This document shows, piece by piece, positions 1-7,458 of a stretch of DNA of 64,000 bases. The number at the start of each line of letters is the position of its first letter. Within the stretch, counting starts at the first letter, position 1. The stretch lies in assembly GCF_019219075.1 (NCBI RefSeq), contig NZ_JAHUWJ010000013.1, positions 147,871 to 211,870 of the forward strand, in the 5' to 3' direction. The translations under genes and the position numbers were made by a program. The notes under the pieces were generated by a model. That model made no database searches, was not told the DNA's origin, and was given only the letters and a program-made list of their open reading frames with translations. This stretch comes from Chitinophaga sp. sic0106 (lineage in GTDB: Bacteria > Bacteroidota > Bacteroidia > Chitinophagales > Chitinophagaceae).

Positions 1-312
1 CTGGATGAGCTGGCACATATATTCCACCTTTCCCGCCCTACGATGGAGCGTATATTCACCTCCGTTACCGGCATACCGCCGCAGCTTTTCACCCGCATGA
101 CAAGATTTAAGACTGCTTTAAAATCTTTACAGCAGCTGAATTTTCCACAATGGCAGGCCACCATGAGCCGTAACCTGTATTACAACCAGGCCATGTTCGT
201 AAAGGATTACCTGCTGTTTAACGGCGAATTACCAGACTATTTTGAGCCAGTAGCTACCACCATTGCGCAGATGCCATCCGGCAACCGCCAAATGGTTGCA
301 GTTGCCAGTTAA
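1..312 (+). CDS. AraC-family transcriptional regulator, C-terminal part (5' truncated by window)
   Basis: The reading frame is already open at base 1 and runs 103 codons to TAA. The visible part reads ELAHIFHLSRPTMERIFTSV followed by TGIPPQLFTRMTRFKTAL. This is the second helix-turn-helix and the conserved G-x-x-P...R-x-x-R-F/A tail of the AraC/XylS DNA-binding domain. The internal ATG at 43 lies inside the helix-turn-helix, so it is not the true start. The ligand or sensor domain lies upstream of the window, so the inducer cannot be told. Family assignment is firm; specificity is unknown. Confidence 0.85.
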   Translation: MDELAHIFHLSRPTMERIFTSVTGIPPQLFTRMTRFKTALKSLQQLNFPQWQATMSRNLYYNQAMFVKDYLLFNGELPDYFEPVATTIAQMPSGNRQMVAVAS

Positions 313-353
313 TAACGAATCTATTACCTTGGGCCTTCGTAAATTAACCCGAT

Positions 354-806
354 ATGACTACCGAGATTTTCGAAGGCCCATTTAGTATATCTACCGATAA
401 TAGTAAGCTGGACACTGCGCTGATACAGCGTTTTCTTAGCCAGGACTCCTACTGGGCAAAGGATATTCCACAGGACGTGGTGGAAAGAATGATTGCCGGT
501 TCCTTATGCTACGGCGTTTATAAAGGTGATGCACAGGTTGGCTTTGCCAGACTGATTACCGATAAAGCTACCTTTGCCTACCTCGCCGATGTTTTTATCC
601 TTCCCGAATACCGCGGACAGGGTCTCTCCAAATTCCTGATGCGGGTAATCATGGATTATTTTGAATCTCAGCAACTTCGCCGCATAGTATTGGGCACCAA
701 GGACGCTCATGGCCTATACGCACAGTTTGGTTTTACGCCCCTGGAAGACCCATCCCGCTTTATGGCGGTGGCTAAACCTGACCTATATACGAAAAAACAA
801 TCCTGA
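354..806 (+). CDS. GNAT-family N-acetyltransferase
   Basis: A 150-aa single-domain protein of the Gcn5-related acetyltransferase fold, which transfers acetyl from acetyl-CoA to an amine. The core motif A is clear: VFILPEYRGQGLSKFLM around residues 81-97, with the pyrophosphate-binding R-G-Q-G-L. It is followed by the motif B region LYAQFGFTPLE near residues 121-131. The start is 41 bp after the AraC-type regulator stop and the strand is the same, so co-transcription is possible. The substrate cannot be read from the sequence. The protein is cytosolic, with no signal peptide or membrane segment. Confidence 0.85.
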   Translation: MTTEIFEGPFSISTDNSKLDTALIQRFLSQDSYWAKDIPQDVVERMIAGSLCYGVYKGDAQVGFARLITDKATFAYLADVFILPEYRGQGLSKFLMRVIMDYFESQQLRRIVLGTKDAHGLYAQFGFTPLEDPSRFMAVAKPDLYTKKQS

Positions 807-849
807 AATTCTGGTTTTTCGCTACCTTTCCGTCCTCAAATGACTACCT

Positions 850-1353
850 ATGCAATATTCAGCAAGCTGGTGGCGGGAAAAGCTACAGTTACAGTCCCAC
901 GTTGAAGGGGGCGCCTTTCGGGAAACCTACCGTTCTGAGTGGATGCTGGATATGAGCACCCTGCCGGCAGGCATCACCGGTAACCGCAATGCCTCCACCT
1001 GCATTTATTTTCTACTGGAATATGGCGAGTTTTCAGCGTTTCACCGCATAGCGGCAGACGAGATCTGGCATTTTTACGATGGCCACTCTCTCACCATTTA
1101 CGAGATAGAGCCAGGTGGCAACCTGATTACACACCAACTGGGCAAGGACTTTGAAAAAGGCGAACGCCTGCAGGTAATCATTACCGCCGGAAACTGGTTT
1201 GCGAGTCGCACCGAGGTACCGGGCGGTTACGCCCTCACTGGCTGTACCGTAGCGCCCGGCTTCGATTTTGCAGATTTCGAACTCGCGGAAAGAGCCCCAC
1301 TGCAGGCGGCATATCCGCAGCATGAAGCGTTGATAGCATCTCTAACCCGTTAA
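850..1353 (+). CDS. Cupin protein of the DUF985 family
   Basis: A 167-aa cupin-fold protein. Diagnostic blocks of the DUF985 family are visible: HVEGGAFRETYRS near the N terminus, then STCIYFLLE and F-S-A-F-H-R-I, then EIWHFYDGHSLTIYEI (metal-ligand region of the double-stranded beta helix), and finally VAPGFDFADFELA at the C terminus. Members are small soluble proteins of uncertain enzymatic role, so no reaction is claimed. It starts 43 bp after the GNAT gene, on the same strand. A pair of long hairpins follows directly after its stop codon. Confidence 0.85.
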   Translation: MQYSASWWREKLQLQSHVEGGAFRETYRSEWMLDMSTLPAGITGNRNASTCIYFLLEYGEFSAFHRIAADEIWHFYDGHSLTIYEIEPGGNLITHQLGKDFEKGERLQVIITAGNWFASRTEVPGGYALTGCTVAPGFDFADFELAERAPLQAAYPQHEALIASLTR

Positions 1354-1357
1354 TACA

Positions 1358-1425
1358 TTCGAAAGTAGGAGGACCTTCGGTCCTCCTACTTTCGAAGATA
1401 CCGGCAGCGAAGCTGCCGGTATCTT
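1358..1425. repeat. Tandem pair of long perfect hairpins (dispersed repeat family, copy A)
   Basis: Two adjoining inverted repeats. The first has an 18-bp perfect stem (1358-1375 with 1379-1396) and a TTC loop; its top is GGACC-TTC-GGTCC. The second has a 14-bp perfect stem (1395-1408 with 1412-1425) and a GAA loop. The shared bases 1395-1396 make the two stems mutually exclusive at the junction. There is no long T tract, so simple terminator function is not obvious. The same core recurs near 12.3 and 14.5 kb. Confidence 0.85.
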
Positions 1426-1490
1426 TCATCCAACTTACGCCCACGCCTACACGTATTATAGGTTCCCCTAATTTTTCGTAATTTTCAGTC

Positions 1491-2120
1491 ATGAAGAAAA
1501 TCATTTACATACTGGTATTTGTTGTGATAGCGCTTGCCATGTTCTGGCTGGGCCGTTTTTTTGGCAGTAAGAATATGAGTCAGCAGGTGATATCCAACGG
1601 CCTCATTGTAAAGGAAATAGCGGAACTGGCCAGTTTGGATGTGCAAGGCTCTGCCAACATCAAACGCAGCAACCTGGAGGAAGGAGCCAGCGACTGGACC
1701 GATAACCTGAAAAAGACTTTTCTTGAAAACACCATTTGGGTAACCATCCCCTACCAGGCAAAGTTTGGGGTAGATGTTAATGATAACAATTTTAAGGTAG
1801 ACATCAGCCAAAAGCGGATCACCGTTCAGTTACCGGCACCAAAGCTGCTCAGCTATGAGCTGAAGGTGGACCGGATGGAAACGGCCAACAGAAAAGGGTT
1901 GTTCCTCTCTCAGGACGACGAAACTTACACCGATGTACAAAAGAAGTTATACCAGACTTCCAGAGCCCAGCTGGAAAACAATCCCACCTACATTGAAAAA
2001 TCCAAAGGCAAGATTGTAGCCATTATGCAACAATACTACGCCCCCTTCCTGAAAGACCATGTACTTGATGTACGGTTCGAAGGAGATACCGCCCGCTTAA
2101 GCGGCGCCACCCTGCAATAA
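1491..2120 (+). CDS. DUF4230 family membrane-anchored protein
   Basis: A 209-aa protein with one N-terminal transmembrane helix (about residues 4-22, ending W-L-G-R-F-F) and an extracytoplasmic mixed alpha/beta domain. It matches the DUF4230 pattern: VKEIAELASLDVQG after the anchor, then a W-V-x-I-P-Y-x-A-K-F-G-V-D block and an I-S-Q-K-R-I-T-V-Q-L-P-A-P-K segment. The function of the family is not established. The following gene is on the opposite strand and ends 4 bp away, so this is a convergent end. Confidence 0.8.
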   Translation: MKKIIYILVFVVIALAMFWLGRFFGSKNMSQQVISNGLIVKEIAELASLDVQGSANIKRSNLEEGASDWTDNLKKTFLENTIWVTIPYQAKFGVDVNDNNFKVDISQKRITVQLPAPKLLSYELKVDRMETANRKGLFLSQDDETYTDVQKKLYQTSRAQLENNPTYIEKSKGKIVAIMQQYYAPFLKDHVLDVRFEGDTARLSGATLQ

Positions 2121-2124
2121 TCAT

Positions 2125-2835
2125 TCAGGCAGCAATATATTTCACCAGCGTTCTTTTGGCAACCGGCAAAAGCGTTTCATTGATTGGCAGTACTAAGTTT
2201 GTTTCCACACTATATACTGCGGGATTGGGCAACTGCTTATGACTGCGGATCAGCTGGGATTTGATGTATTCGAAGGTATGCATCAGGTCCTTTTTATAAG
2301 TATCGAGGAAGCTCATGTGAATGCCCCTGAATTTTTCATCCGCCCTTTCGAAAATGGTAAGGCGGTAGGAATATACCAGCACTTCCCGGAAGCGGCCGTC
2401 GCTGAGGAACATGTACCCTTCGGAACTTTCCAGTGGCACCAGGCCCACCGGCGCTATGTGCAGCTTGTCCTCCACAAATTCATACAACTCCGTGCCTTCC
2501 CGGATGGTGCCATCCATTTTTTTCACGGCAAATTCAATAATGCTCTCCAATTCCTGCATCAGCTCATCATCGGCGATGATCTGTTCATACAGCAATTGCA
2601 ACTTTTCCAGGTTTACTTCACTCAGCTTTTTGGGAAAGCGTTGCTGCAGGAACTGTTTATTCTCCCGGAAAGACACCAGGTTATTATAATGAAAAATAAT
2701 ATCGGCCAGCTGAGGGTACAATTTGTGCTGACCAAAGTACTGATTGATGTCCTGAAGGTATGCGAGTAACGTGTATTTCTTTAGTTCGAAATCGATGTAG
2801 CCATCCGCAAACCAGGTTTCGCTCAAGGCTCCCAT
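2125..2835 (-). CDS. Conserved hypothetical protein of Bacteroidota type
   Basis: A 236-aa soluble protein with no signal peptide. It is rich in helix-forming residues, for example YEQIIADDELMQELESIIEF in the middle, and has a C-terminal segment FEYIKSQLIRSHKQLPNPAVY that reads like a small two-strand/helix domain. I do not recognise a named family and propose no function. The frame is long and fully open, and its codon use matches the neighbours, so it is a real gene. Its start at 2835 faces a 250-bp AT-rich region shared divergently with the RRM protein gene. Confidence 0.7.
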   Translation of the reverse strand: MGALSETWFADGYIDFELKKYTLLAYLQDINQYFGQHKLYPQLADIIFHYNNLVSFRENKQFLQQRFPKKLSEVNLEKLQLLYEQIIADDELMQELESIIEFAVKKMDGTIREGTELYEFVEDKLHIAPVGLVPLESSEGYMFLSDGRFREVLVYSYRLTIFERADEKFRGIHMSFLDTYKKDLMHTFEYIKSQLIRSHKQLPNPAVYSVETNLVLPINETLLPVAKRTLVKYIAA

Positions 2836-3085
2836 GATAATTTTATTTAATGGATTACACTATTAATTTACGATTTTTTTCCCGCAAAATGTGCTTATAA
2901 AATGTAAAAACTGATTTGCTAAAAAAATATTTTTTCTACTGTAATTCAAGCTCACAGACGATTTTAGGGGGTCATACCTATAAAAACATAATAAAATCTT
3001 AAATATTTTTTCAGGGCTATTAGTTTATTGGCTTTATTTTCCTAACTTCAGTACATTATTTTTCATTTTTTTAATTTCAGTTATC

Positions 3086-3415
3086 ATGAACATTTACGTA
3101 GCCAACCTGCATTATAGGTTGAACGATGAGGATCTGCATCAGATTTTCAGCGACTTTGGAGAGGTTACCTCCGCAAAAATCATCAAGGACCATGAAACTG
3201 GTCGCTCACGCGGTTTCGGTTTTGTGGAAATGCCTAATCAAGAAGAAGGAACCAAAGCTATGGAAAGCTTAAATGGTAGCGAAATTGAAGGCAAACAACT
3301 GATGGTTAACGAAGCAAGACCAAAACAACCGAACAATAATTTCAGAGGTGGTGGAAATAACCGTGGTGGCGGAGGATATGGTGGTCCTCGTGGCGATCGT
3401 GGTGGACGCTACTAA
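3086..3415 (+). CDS. RRM-domain glycine-rich RNA-binding protein
   Basis: A 109-aa protein with one RNA recognition motif (residues about 2-79) and a Gly/Arg/Asn-rich tail (about 88-109). RNP2 is IYVANL and RNP1 is RGFGFVEM, both with the aromatic residues that stack on RNA. The layout is that of small bacterial RRM proteins thought to bind single-stranded RNA, often in cold or stress adaptation; that role is inferred from the family. The gene is monocistronic: a long AT-rich leader lies upstream and a clear intrinsic terminator follows. Confidence 0.92.
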   Translation: MNIYVANLHYRLNDEDLHQIFSDFGEVTSAKIIKDHETGRSRGFGFVEMPNQEEGTKAMESLNGSEIEGKQLMVNEARPKQPNNNFRGGGNNRGGGGYGGPRGDRGGRY

Positions 3416-3450
3416 GTTATTTTTTATCGGTAAAGCTGTTAAAAAAATTC

Positions 3451-3485
3451 AAAAGGCGGTTTCTTCGGAAATCGCCTTTTTTATT
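3451..3485 (+). terminator. Intrinsic terminator of the RRM gene
   Basis: Stem AAGGCGgTTTC with GAAATCGCCTT around a TTCG tetraloop, followed by a run of T. It lies 36 bp after the RRM stop codon. Confidence 0.85.
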
Positions 3486-3608
3486 AGCGTATATTCTTAC
3501 GGATTAGGCCAGGGTGGAAGACCGGATATATGCCATAGAAGAATCTGAAATCTTACTTCATGAGCGTATATTCCGGCCCGGCATGGAAGCCCGGATTCCC
3601 ACCGAAAT

Positions 3609-3637
3609 AAAAAAAGAGAGCAAAGCTCTCTTTTTTT
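3609..3637. terminator. Intrinsic terminator after the E2 gene (bidirectional shape)
   Basis: Perfect stem A7-GAGAGC with GCTCTC-T7 around an AAA loop. It has A/T tracts on both sides, so it can work in either direction. It lies 39 bp beyond the stop of the minus-strand E2 gene and probably serves it. Confidence 0.75.
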
Positions 3638-3676
3638 GTTTCGGATTCCCAGCGCCTCCGGCCCTAAGTCCCCAAA

Positions 3677-5005
3677 TTATATACCTCTCTTAGGATCAAA
3701 ATTCTCCAGCTCTGTAGCCACGGCCGACAGGAAAGTAGATCCCAGGGAACCGTCCACAATTCTGTGGTCGTACGACATAGACAGGTACATCATGTGCCTG
3801 ATCGCGATGCTGTCGCCCTGCTCGGTTTCAATCACCACCGGACGTTTTTTAATGGCGCCCACCGCCAGGATAGCCACCTGCGGCTGGTTGATGATTGGCG
3901 TGCCCATGAGGCTACCGAAAGTACCTACGTTGGTAAGGGTGAAAGTACCACCCTGCGTGTCTTCCGGTTTCAGTTTATTGTTACGTGCGGCATTAGCCAG
4001 GCCGTTAACCTGTTTGGTGAGTCCTACCAGGTTAAGCTGGTCGGCGCTTCTGATAACCGGAACAATCAGGTTACCGGAAGGCAGCGCAGTAGCCATACCC
4101 ACGTTGATATCTTTCTTAATGATGATCTTGTCGCCGTCCAGTGAACAATTGATCAGCGGGAAGCGCTTCAAACATTTTACGATCGCCTCTACAAACAGCG
4201 GGGTGAAAGTCAGCTTCTCGCCTTCTCTCTTTTCGAATTCGCCTTTTACGCGATCGCGCCATTTCACCATGTTGGTTACATCGGCTTCTGCGAAACTGGT
4301 AACATGCGGGCTCACCTGCTTGCTCATCACCATGTGATTGGCGATCAGCTTGCGCATGCGGTCCATTTCAATGATTTCCACATTGCCATTATAGGTAGCA
4401 GAAGGAACTGTTACTGCTGTAGCCGGACGTGGAGCTGCCGCTGCGGCAGCTGTGCCCTGGTTATTAACAGGCGTAACATCCGCAATTACCTTACCTTCTT
4501 TACGATCTGCCACATATTGCAGTATATCCTTTTTGGTTACACGGCCCTCTGTTCCGCTGCCTGGCAGTTTCTCCAGTTCAGCGAAGCTAACTCCCTCCTG
4601 CTGGGCAATGGTAAGCACCAGTGGAGAATAGAATCGTGCGCCGCCACCAGCAGGGGCAGGCGTAGGTTCAGCCACCTGCTCAGCTACAACAGGAGCAGCT
4701 GCGGCAGTAAATTTGGGTTCAGTAGTTACAGGGGCAGCAGGTGTTGTGTCCGCTGCTGCATCGGCATTGGTATTAATGCGTGCAATGACAGTACCTACAG
4801 GCACTACGTCATTTTCAGAAAAGAGGAGTTCAGCAATGACCCCTTCCGCAGTAGAAGGAACCTCGCTATCCACCTTGTCGGTAGCAATTTCCAGCACAGT
4901 TTCATCCACTTTAACGGAATCTCCCGGCTTTTTATGCCAACGCAGGATGGTAGCTTCCATGATGCTTTCTCCCATTTTCGGCATTACCAGTTCTACAATA
5001 GCCAT
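3677..5005 (-). CDS. Dihydrolipoamide acyltransferase (E2) of a 2-oxo acid dehydrogenase complex
   Basis: A 442-aa E2 subunit that carries acyl groups from the E1-bound intermediate to CoA. Domains in order: a lipoyl domain (1-78) with lipoylated Lys44 in EIATDKVDSEVP; an Ala/Pro linker; a peripheral E1/E3-binding domain (about 126-167, with PGSGTEGRVTKKDIL); a second Ala-rich linker; and a C-terminal catalytic domain ending in SMSYDHRIVDG, which holds the HxxxDG active-site motif. Lipoyl sequence and length fit branched-chain or 2-oxoglutarate E2 better than PDH-type with multiple lipoyl domains, but substrate choice is not certain. No E1 or E3 gene is adjacent. Two tandem copies of AGCTAAAATCAA (minus strand) lie just upstream of the start. 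Confidence 0.92.
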   Translation of the reverse strand: MAIVELVMPKMGESIMEATILRWHKKPGDSVKVDETVLEIATDKVDSEVPSTAEGVIAELLFSENDVVPVGTVIARINTNADAAADTTPAAPVTTEPKFTAAAAPVVAEQVAEPTPAPAGGGARFYSPLVLTIAQQEGVSFAELEKLPGSGTEGRVTKKDILQYVADRKEGKVIADVTPVNNQGTAAAAAAPRPATAVTVPSATYNGNVEIIEMDRMRKLIANHMVMSKQVSPHVTSFAEADVTNMVKWRDRVKGEFEKREGEKLTFTPLFVEAIVKCLKRFPLINCSLDGDKIIIKKDINVGMATALPSGNLIVPVIRSADQLNLVGLTKQVNGLANAARNNKLKPEDTQGGTFTLTNVGTFGSLMGTPIINQPQVAILAVGAIKKRPVVIETEQGDSIAIRHMMYLSMSYDHRIVDGSLGSTFLSAVATELENFDPKRGI

Positions 5006-5066
5006 AAGATTGATTTTAGCTTGATTTTAGCTTTGTTTAGTGCGCAACAAAAATAAGGGAATTGTA

Positions 5067-6335
5067 TCAATTCAATTCTTCCGGCTCCAGTTCCAATATC
5101 AGCTTCCTTAATTCGTTCATCGCATAAACAGCGGCCATTTGTGTATTTCGTTCGCGGTCGTAGCGCAGATGATATTTAACTGTCACCATTTTTTCGCGGC
5201 TGCCAACGGCCACCCACACGGTACCCACAGGCTTTTCATCCGTTCCGCCGGTTGGTCCCATGATACCGGAAACGGCTATGGCATAATCTACTTCCAGCAG
5301 ATCCAGCGCCCCGGTCAGCATTTCTTTTACGGTAGCCTCACTCACAGCGCCATGCGCCGCCAGGGTTGCTTTCTTTACCCCCAGCATCTTCATTTTCATG
5401 TCGTTAGAGTAAGTGATAGCGCCCCCTTCATAATAGGCGCTGCTACCGGAAACGGCGGTAATCCAGCTACCAATCAGGCCACCGGTACAGCTTTCAGCGG
5501 CACCCATCGTTTTTTTACGCTTCAGCAATACGTGCCCCAGCACCTCTCCGATAGTTACGTCCTGGTCTGTTACATAAATATCCGGTAATCTTTCCTTGAG
5601 CTCCGTAAAATATAAACTCAACTCCGCGGCAGTGCTGACTTTATCTTTTCCCTGGGCAGTGAGCCGCAGTTTGAGTAGGCTGTAACTAGGCAGATACGCC
5701 AGTTTGATGTGTGGCGGCAGTTTGGCTTCGAAGTCCACCAGCCGCTCCGCTACAAACGACTCTCCCATCCCGGAGGTGATCAGCGTATGATGCACAACGG
5801 CAGGGGTATTGAAATGTGTTTCCAGGCGGGGAAGCACGAAACTTTCCATGATGCCTTTCATTTCATGCGGTACACCCGGCATGGATACATAAATTTTTTC
5901 GTCTTTTTCAAACCACATACCCGGCGCGGTGCCTCTGTGATTCTGAATCACGGTAGCCGCTTCCGGCACCAGGGCCTGATCTACGTTCCGTTGCAGAATA
6001 GGCAGGCCTCTGCTTTCAAACATATGCAGTACCCGCTGGAGGGTATCCCGGTCCTGCACCAGGCGGGTGTTAAAATATTCGCAGAGGGTAGGCTTGGTAA
6101 TGTCATCTGCCGTAGGACCCAGCCCTCCTGTCATCAGTACCACATCTGACAGGGCCGCTTCGGCTGCCAGTGTAGCCAAAATGTCTTCCCGTATATCCCC
6201 AATGGCTACACGACGATGCACCCATATGCCCATGGCATTCAGCTGCTGAGCCATCCAGGCAGAATTGGTGTCGATGGTTTGGCCAATGAGCAACTCATCG
6301 CCGATGGTAATGATACTGACTGTAATCTTATCCAC
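5067..6335 (-). CDS. cinA: CinA-family protein (nicotinamide-nucleotide amidase type)
   Basis: A 422-aa two-domain CinA. The N-terminal molybdopterin-binding-like (COG1058) domain has TIGDELLIGQTIDTNS and the glycine motif LMTGGLGPTADDITK. The C-terminal CinA domain has AAESCTGGLIG and VSGIMGPTGG, the site linked to pyridine-nucleotide amide hydrolysis. The length is typical for the full-length family. It is the third gene of a same-strand run (DoxX, thioesterase, cinA, E2) with short gaps (18, 12 and 61 bp). The role in NMN recycling is known for the family and not proven here. Confidence 0.93.
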   Translation of the reverse strand: MDKITVSIITIGDELLIGQTIDTNSAWMAQQLNAMGIWVHRRVAIGDIREDILATLAAEAALSDVVLMTGGLGPTADDITKPTLCEYFNTRLVQDRDTLQRVLHMFESRGLPILQRNVDQALVPEAATVIQNHRGTAPGMWFEKDEKIYVSMPGVPHEMKGIMESFVLPRLETHFNTPAVVHHTLITSGMGESFVAERLVDFEAKLPPHIKLAYLPSYSLLKLRLTAQGKDKVSTAAELSLYFTELKERLPDIYVTDQDVTIGEVLGHVLLKRKKTMGAAESCTGGLIGSWITAVSGSSAYYEGGAITYSNDMKMKMLGVKKATLAAHGAVSEATVKEMLTGALDLLEVDYAIAVSGIMGPTGGTDEKPVGTVWVAVGSREKMVTVKYHLRYDRERNTQMAAVYAMNELRKLILELEPEELN

Positions 6336-6347
6336 GTCGCAGGTTTT

Positions 6348-6758
6348 TTAGTTAAAGAATGGTGCCAGGCGCTCTCTCAGCACTTCCGGAAGACCTGATT
6401 TCTGCCTGGTATTGACATCTACAAACACCAGCGTGGTAACACCCACATTGAGCAATTCCCCTTTCTCGTTGTACAATTCGCTGTGAAACTGGATCTTGGA
6501 GCTCTTAGGCAACTCTTTTAGTATAGTCTTTACCGTTATGAGATTATCATAGGTCGCCGGCCGGAAATATTTCGCATTCAATTCAGCCACAGGCATCATC
6601 ACCCCTTGCTCTTCCAGCTCCCGGTAGGTAAATCCCAGCTCCCGGATGGCTTCTGCCCTGCCCACTTCATAGTAAAGCGCATAGTTGCCATAATAGAGAT
6701 ACCCCATCTGGTCTGTTTCTCCGTATCTTACCCGTATTGTAGTGGTACTAATAAACAT
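6348..6758 (-). CDS. Acyl-CoA thioesterase, YbgC/FadM hot-dog family
   Basis: A 136-aa hot-dog fold enzyme predicted to hydrolyse acyl-CoA thioesters. The 4-hydroxybenzoyl-CoA thioesterase signature is present as R-Y-x-E-T-D-Q-M-G-Y-L-Y-Y-G-N-Y (residues 11-26), with the catalytic Asp in ETDQMG. The helix ELGFTYRELEEQG and strand LITVKTILKEL complete the fold. It lies 12 bp upstream of cinA on the same strand, so it is probably co-transcribed. Chain-length preference cannot be read. Confidence 0.88.
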   Translation of the reverse strand: MFISTTTIRVRYGETDQMGYLYYGNYALYYEVGRAEAIRELGFTYRELEEQGVMMPVAELNAKYFRPATYDNLITVKTILKELPKSSKIQFHSELYNEKGELLNVGVTTLVFVDVNTRQKSGLPEVLRERLAPFFN

Positions 6759-6776
6759 GGTCCATTCTGTTTTTTA

Positions 6777-7181
6777 TTACGCAATCAGATTATCGATGCT
6801 CACCTTGCCCGGCCCTACAAACAGGATCGTGAGATAGGCCGCCAGGTACATCAGTGGCAATTCTATCTTATCGATAGGCTCATGTGCATGCACCACAAAA
6901 ATAACGACTGACATGCAAATAATAAGCGGCACACTGGCCAGGCGGGTCAATAAACCCATCATCAGGAAAATGGCACAGGCAACCTCCGCAAACACCACCA
7001 TCCCTAATGAAACGGCATGGCCTACGTGAAAAGGGTCAGGAAAGGTATTCTTTTTTGATGCAAATCCAAGCAATTTTGGCCATCCATGTAATAATATCAA
7101 TCCTCCGAAAACCAATCGCATCAACAGCATGGGAAAAGACACGGCTCCATTGGTGTGGCCTGCAGAAAACAGTTTTCTCAT
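6777..7181 (-). CDS. DoxX-family membrane protein
   Basis: A 134-aa integral membrane protein with four predicted helices. The typical DoxX pattern is seen: RLVFGGLILLHGWPKLLGF in helix 1, a central FAEVACAIFLMMGLLTRLAS, and a last helix before the short tail VSIDNLIA. Family members are poorly characterised membrane components of redox or thiol metabolism. It is the first gene of the minus-strand run leading into thioesterase, cinA and E2. Confidence 0.85.
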   Translation of the reverse strand: MRKLFSAGHTNGAVSFPMLLMRLVFGGLILLHGWPKLLGFASKKNTFPDPFHVGHAVSLGMVVFAEVACAIFLMMGLLTRLASVPLIICMSVVIFVVHAHEPIDKIELPLMYLAAYLTILFVGPGKVSIDNLIA

Positions 7182-7302
7182 AGTAGGTAAGGTTTTTGCT
7201 AAGAAAAGTGATTTTCCGCAAGATAGCGTATATGCCTTTGCCGCCTATACGGAGTTATCCACATTGTGTAGAACACAATCGGAAAAGAATGGAGATAACA
7301 TA

Positions 7303-7310
7303 TATATTTG
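7303..7310 (+). promoter_or_regulatory. Candidate Bacteroidota -7 box upstream of the TPR gene
   Basis: TATATTTG fits TAnnTTTG. It would give a leader of about 140 nt before the start at 7459. Within that leader, 7394-7425 can fold as CCGG-a-CAGAAA / TTTCTG-c-CCGG. No clear -33 box is seen. Confidence 0.4.
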
Positions 7311-7458
7311 CTTTCATCTGTTTTGTCGGCACTATACCCAGTACTGGTAAGGGCAAAACAGCGGATTGGAGGATCATGTAACAGGAGGTAATCGCCCGGA
7401 CAGAAAATATTTCTGCCCGGTATTCGTTTTAATCGCATATTCAAGATAATAGCAAAAC

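Noticed and set aside
2239..2769. Long plus-strand frame opposite the 2125-2835 gene
   Set aside because: It is antisense to a longer, better-composed frame and its protein has no sensible hydrophobic or domain pattern.
3486..3600. Repeated AGCGTATATTC near the RRM terminator
   Set aside because: Two 11-mers in a gene-free stretch of 115 bp; no structure around them.
5008..5032. Tandem copies of AGCTAAAATCAA before the E2 start
   Set aside because: Only two copies with no known binding pattern; too short to call an operator.
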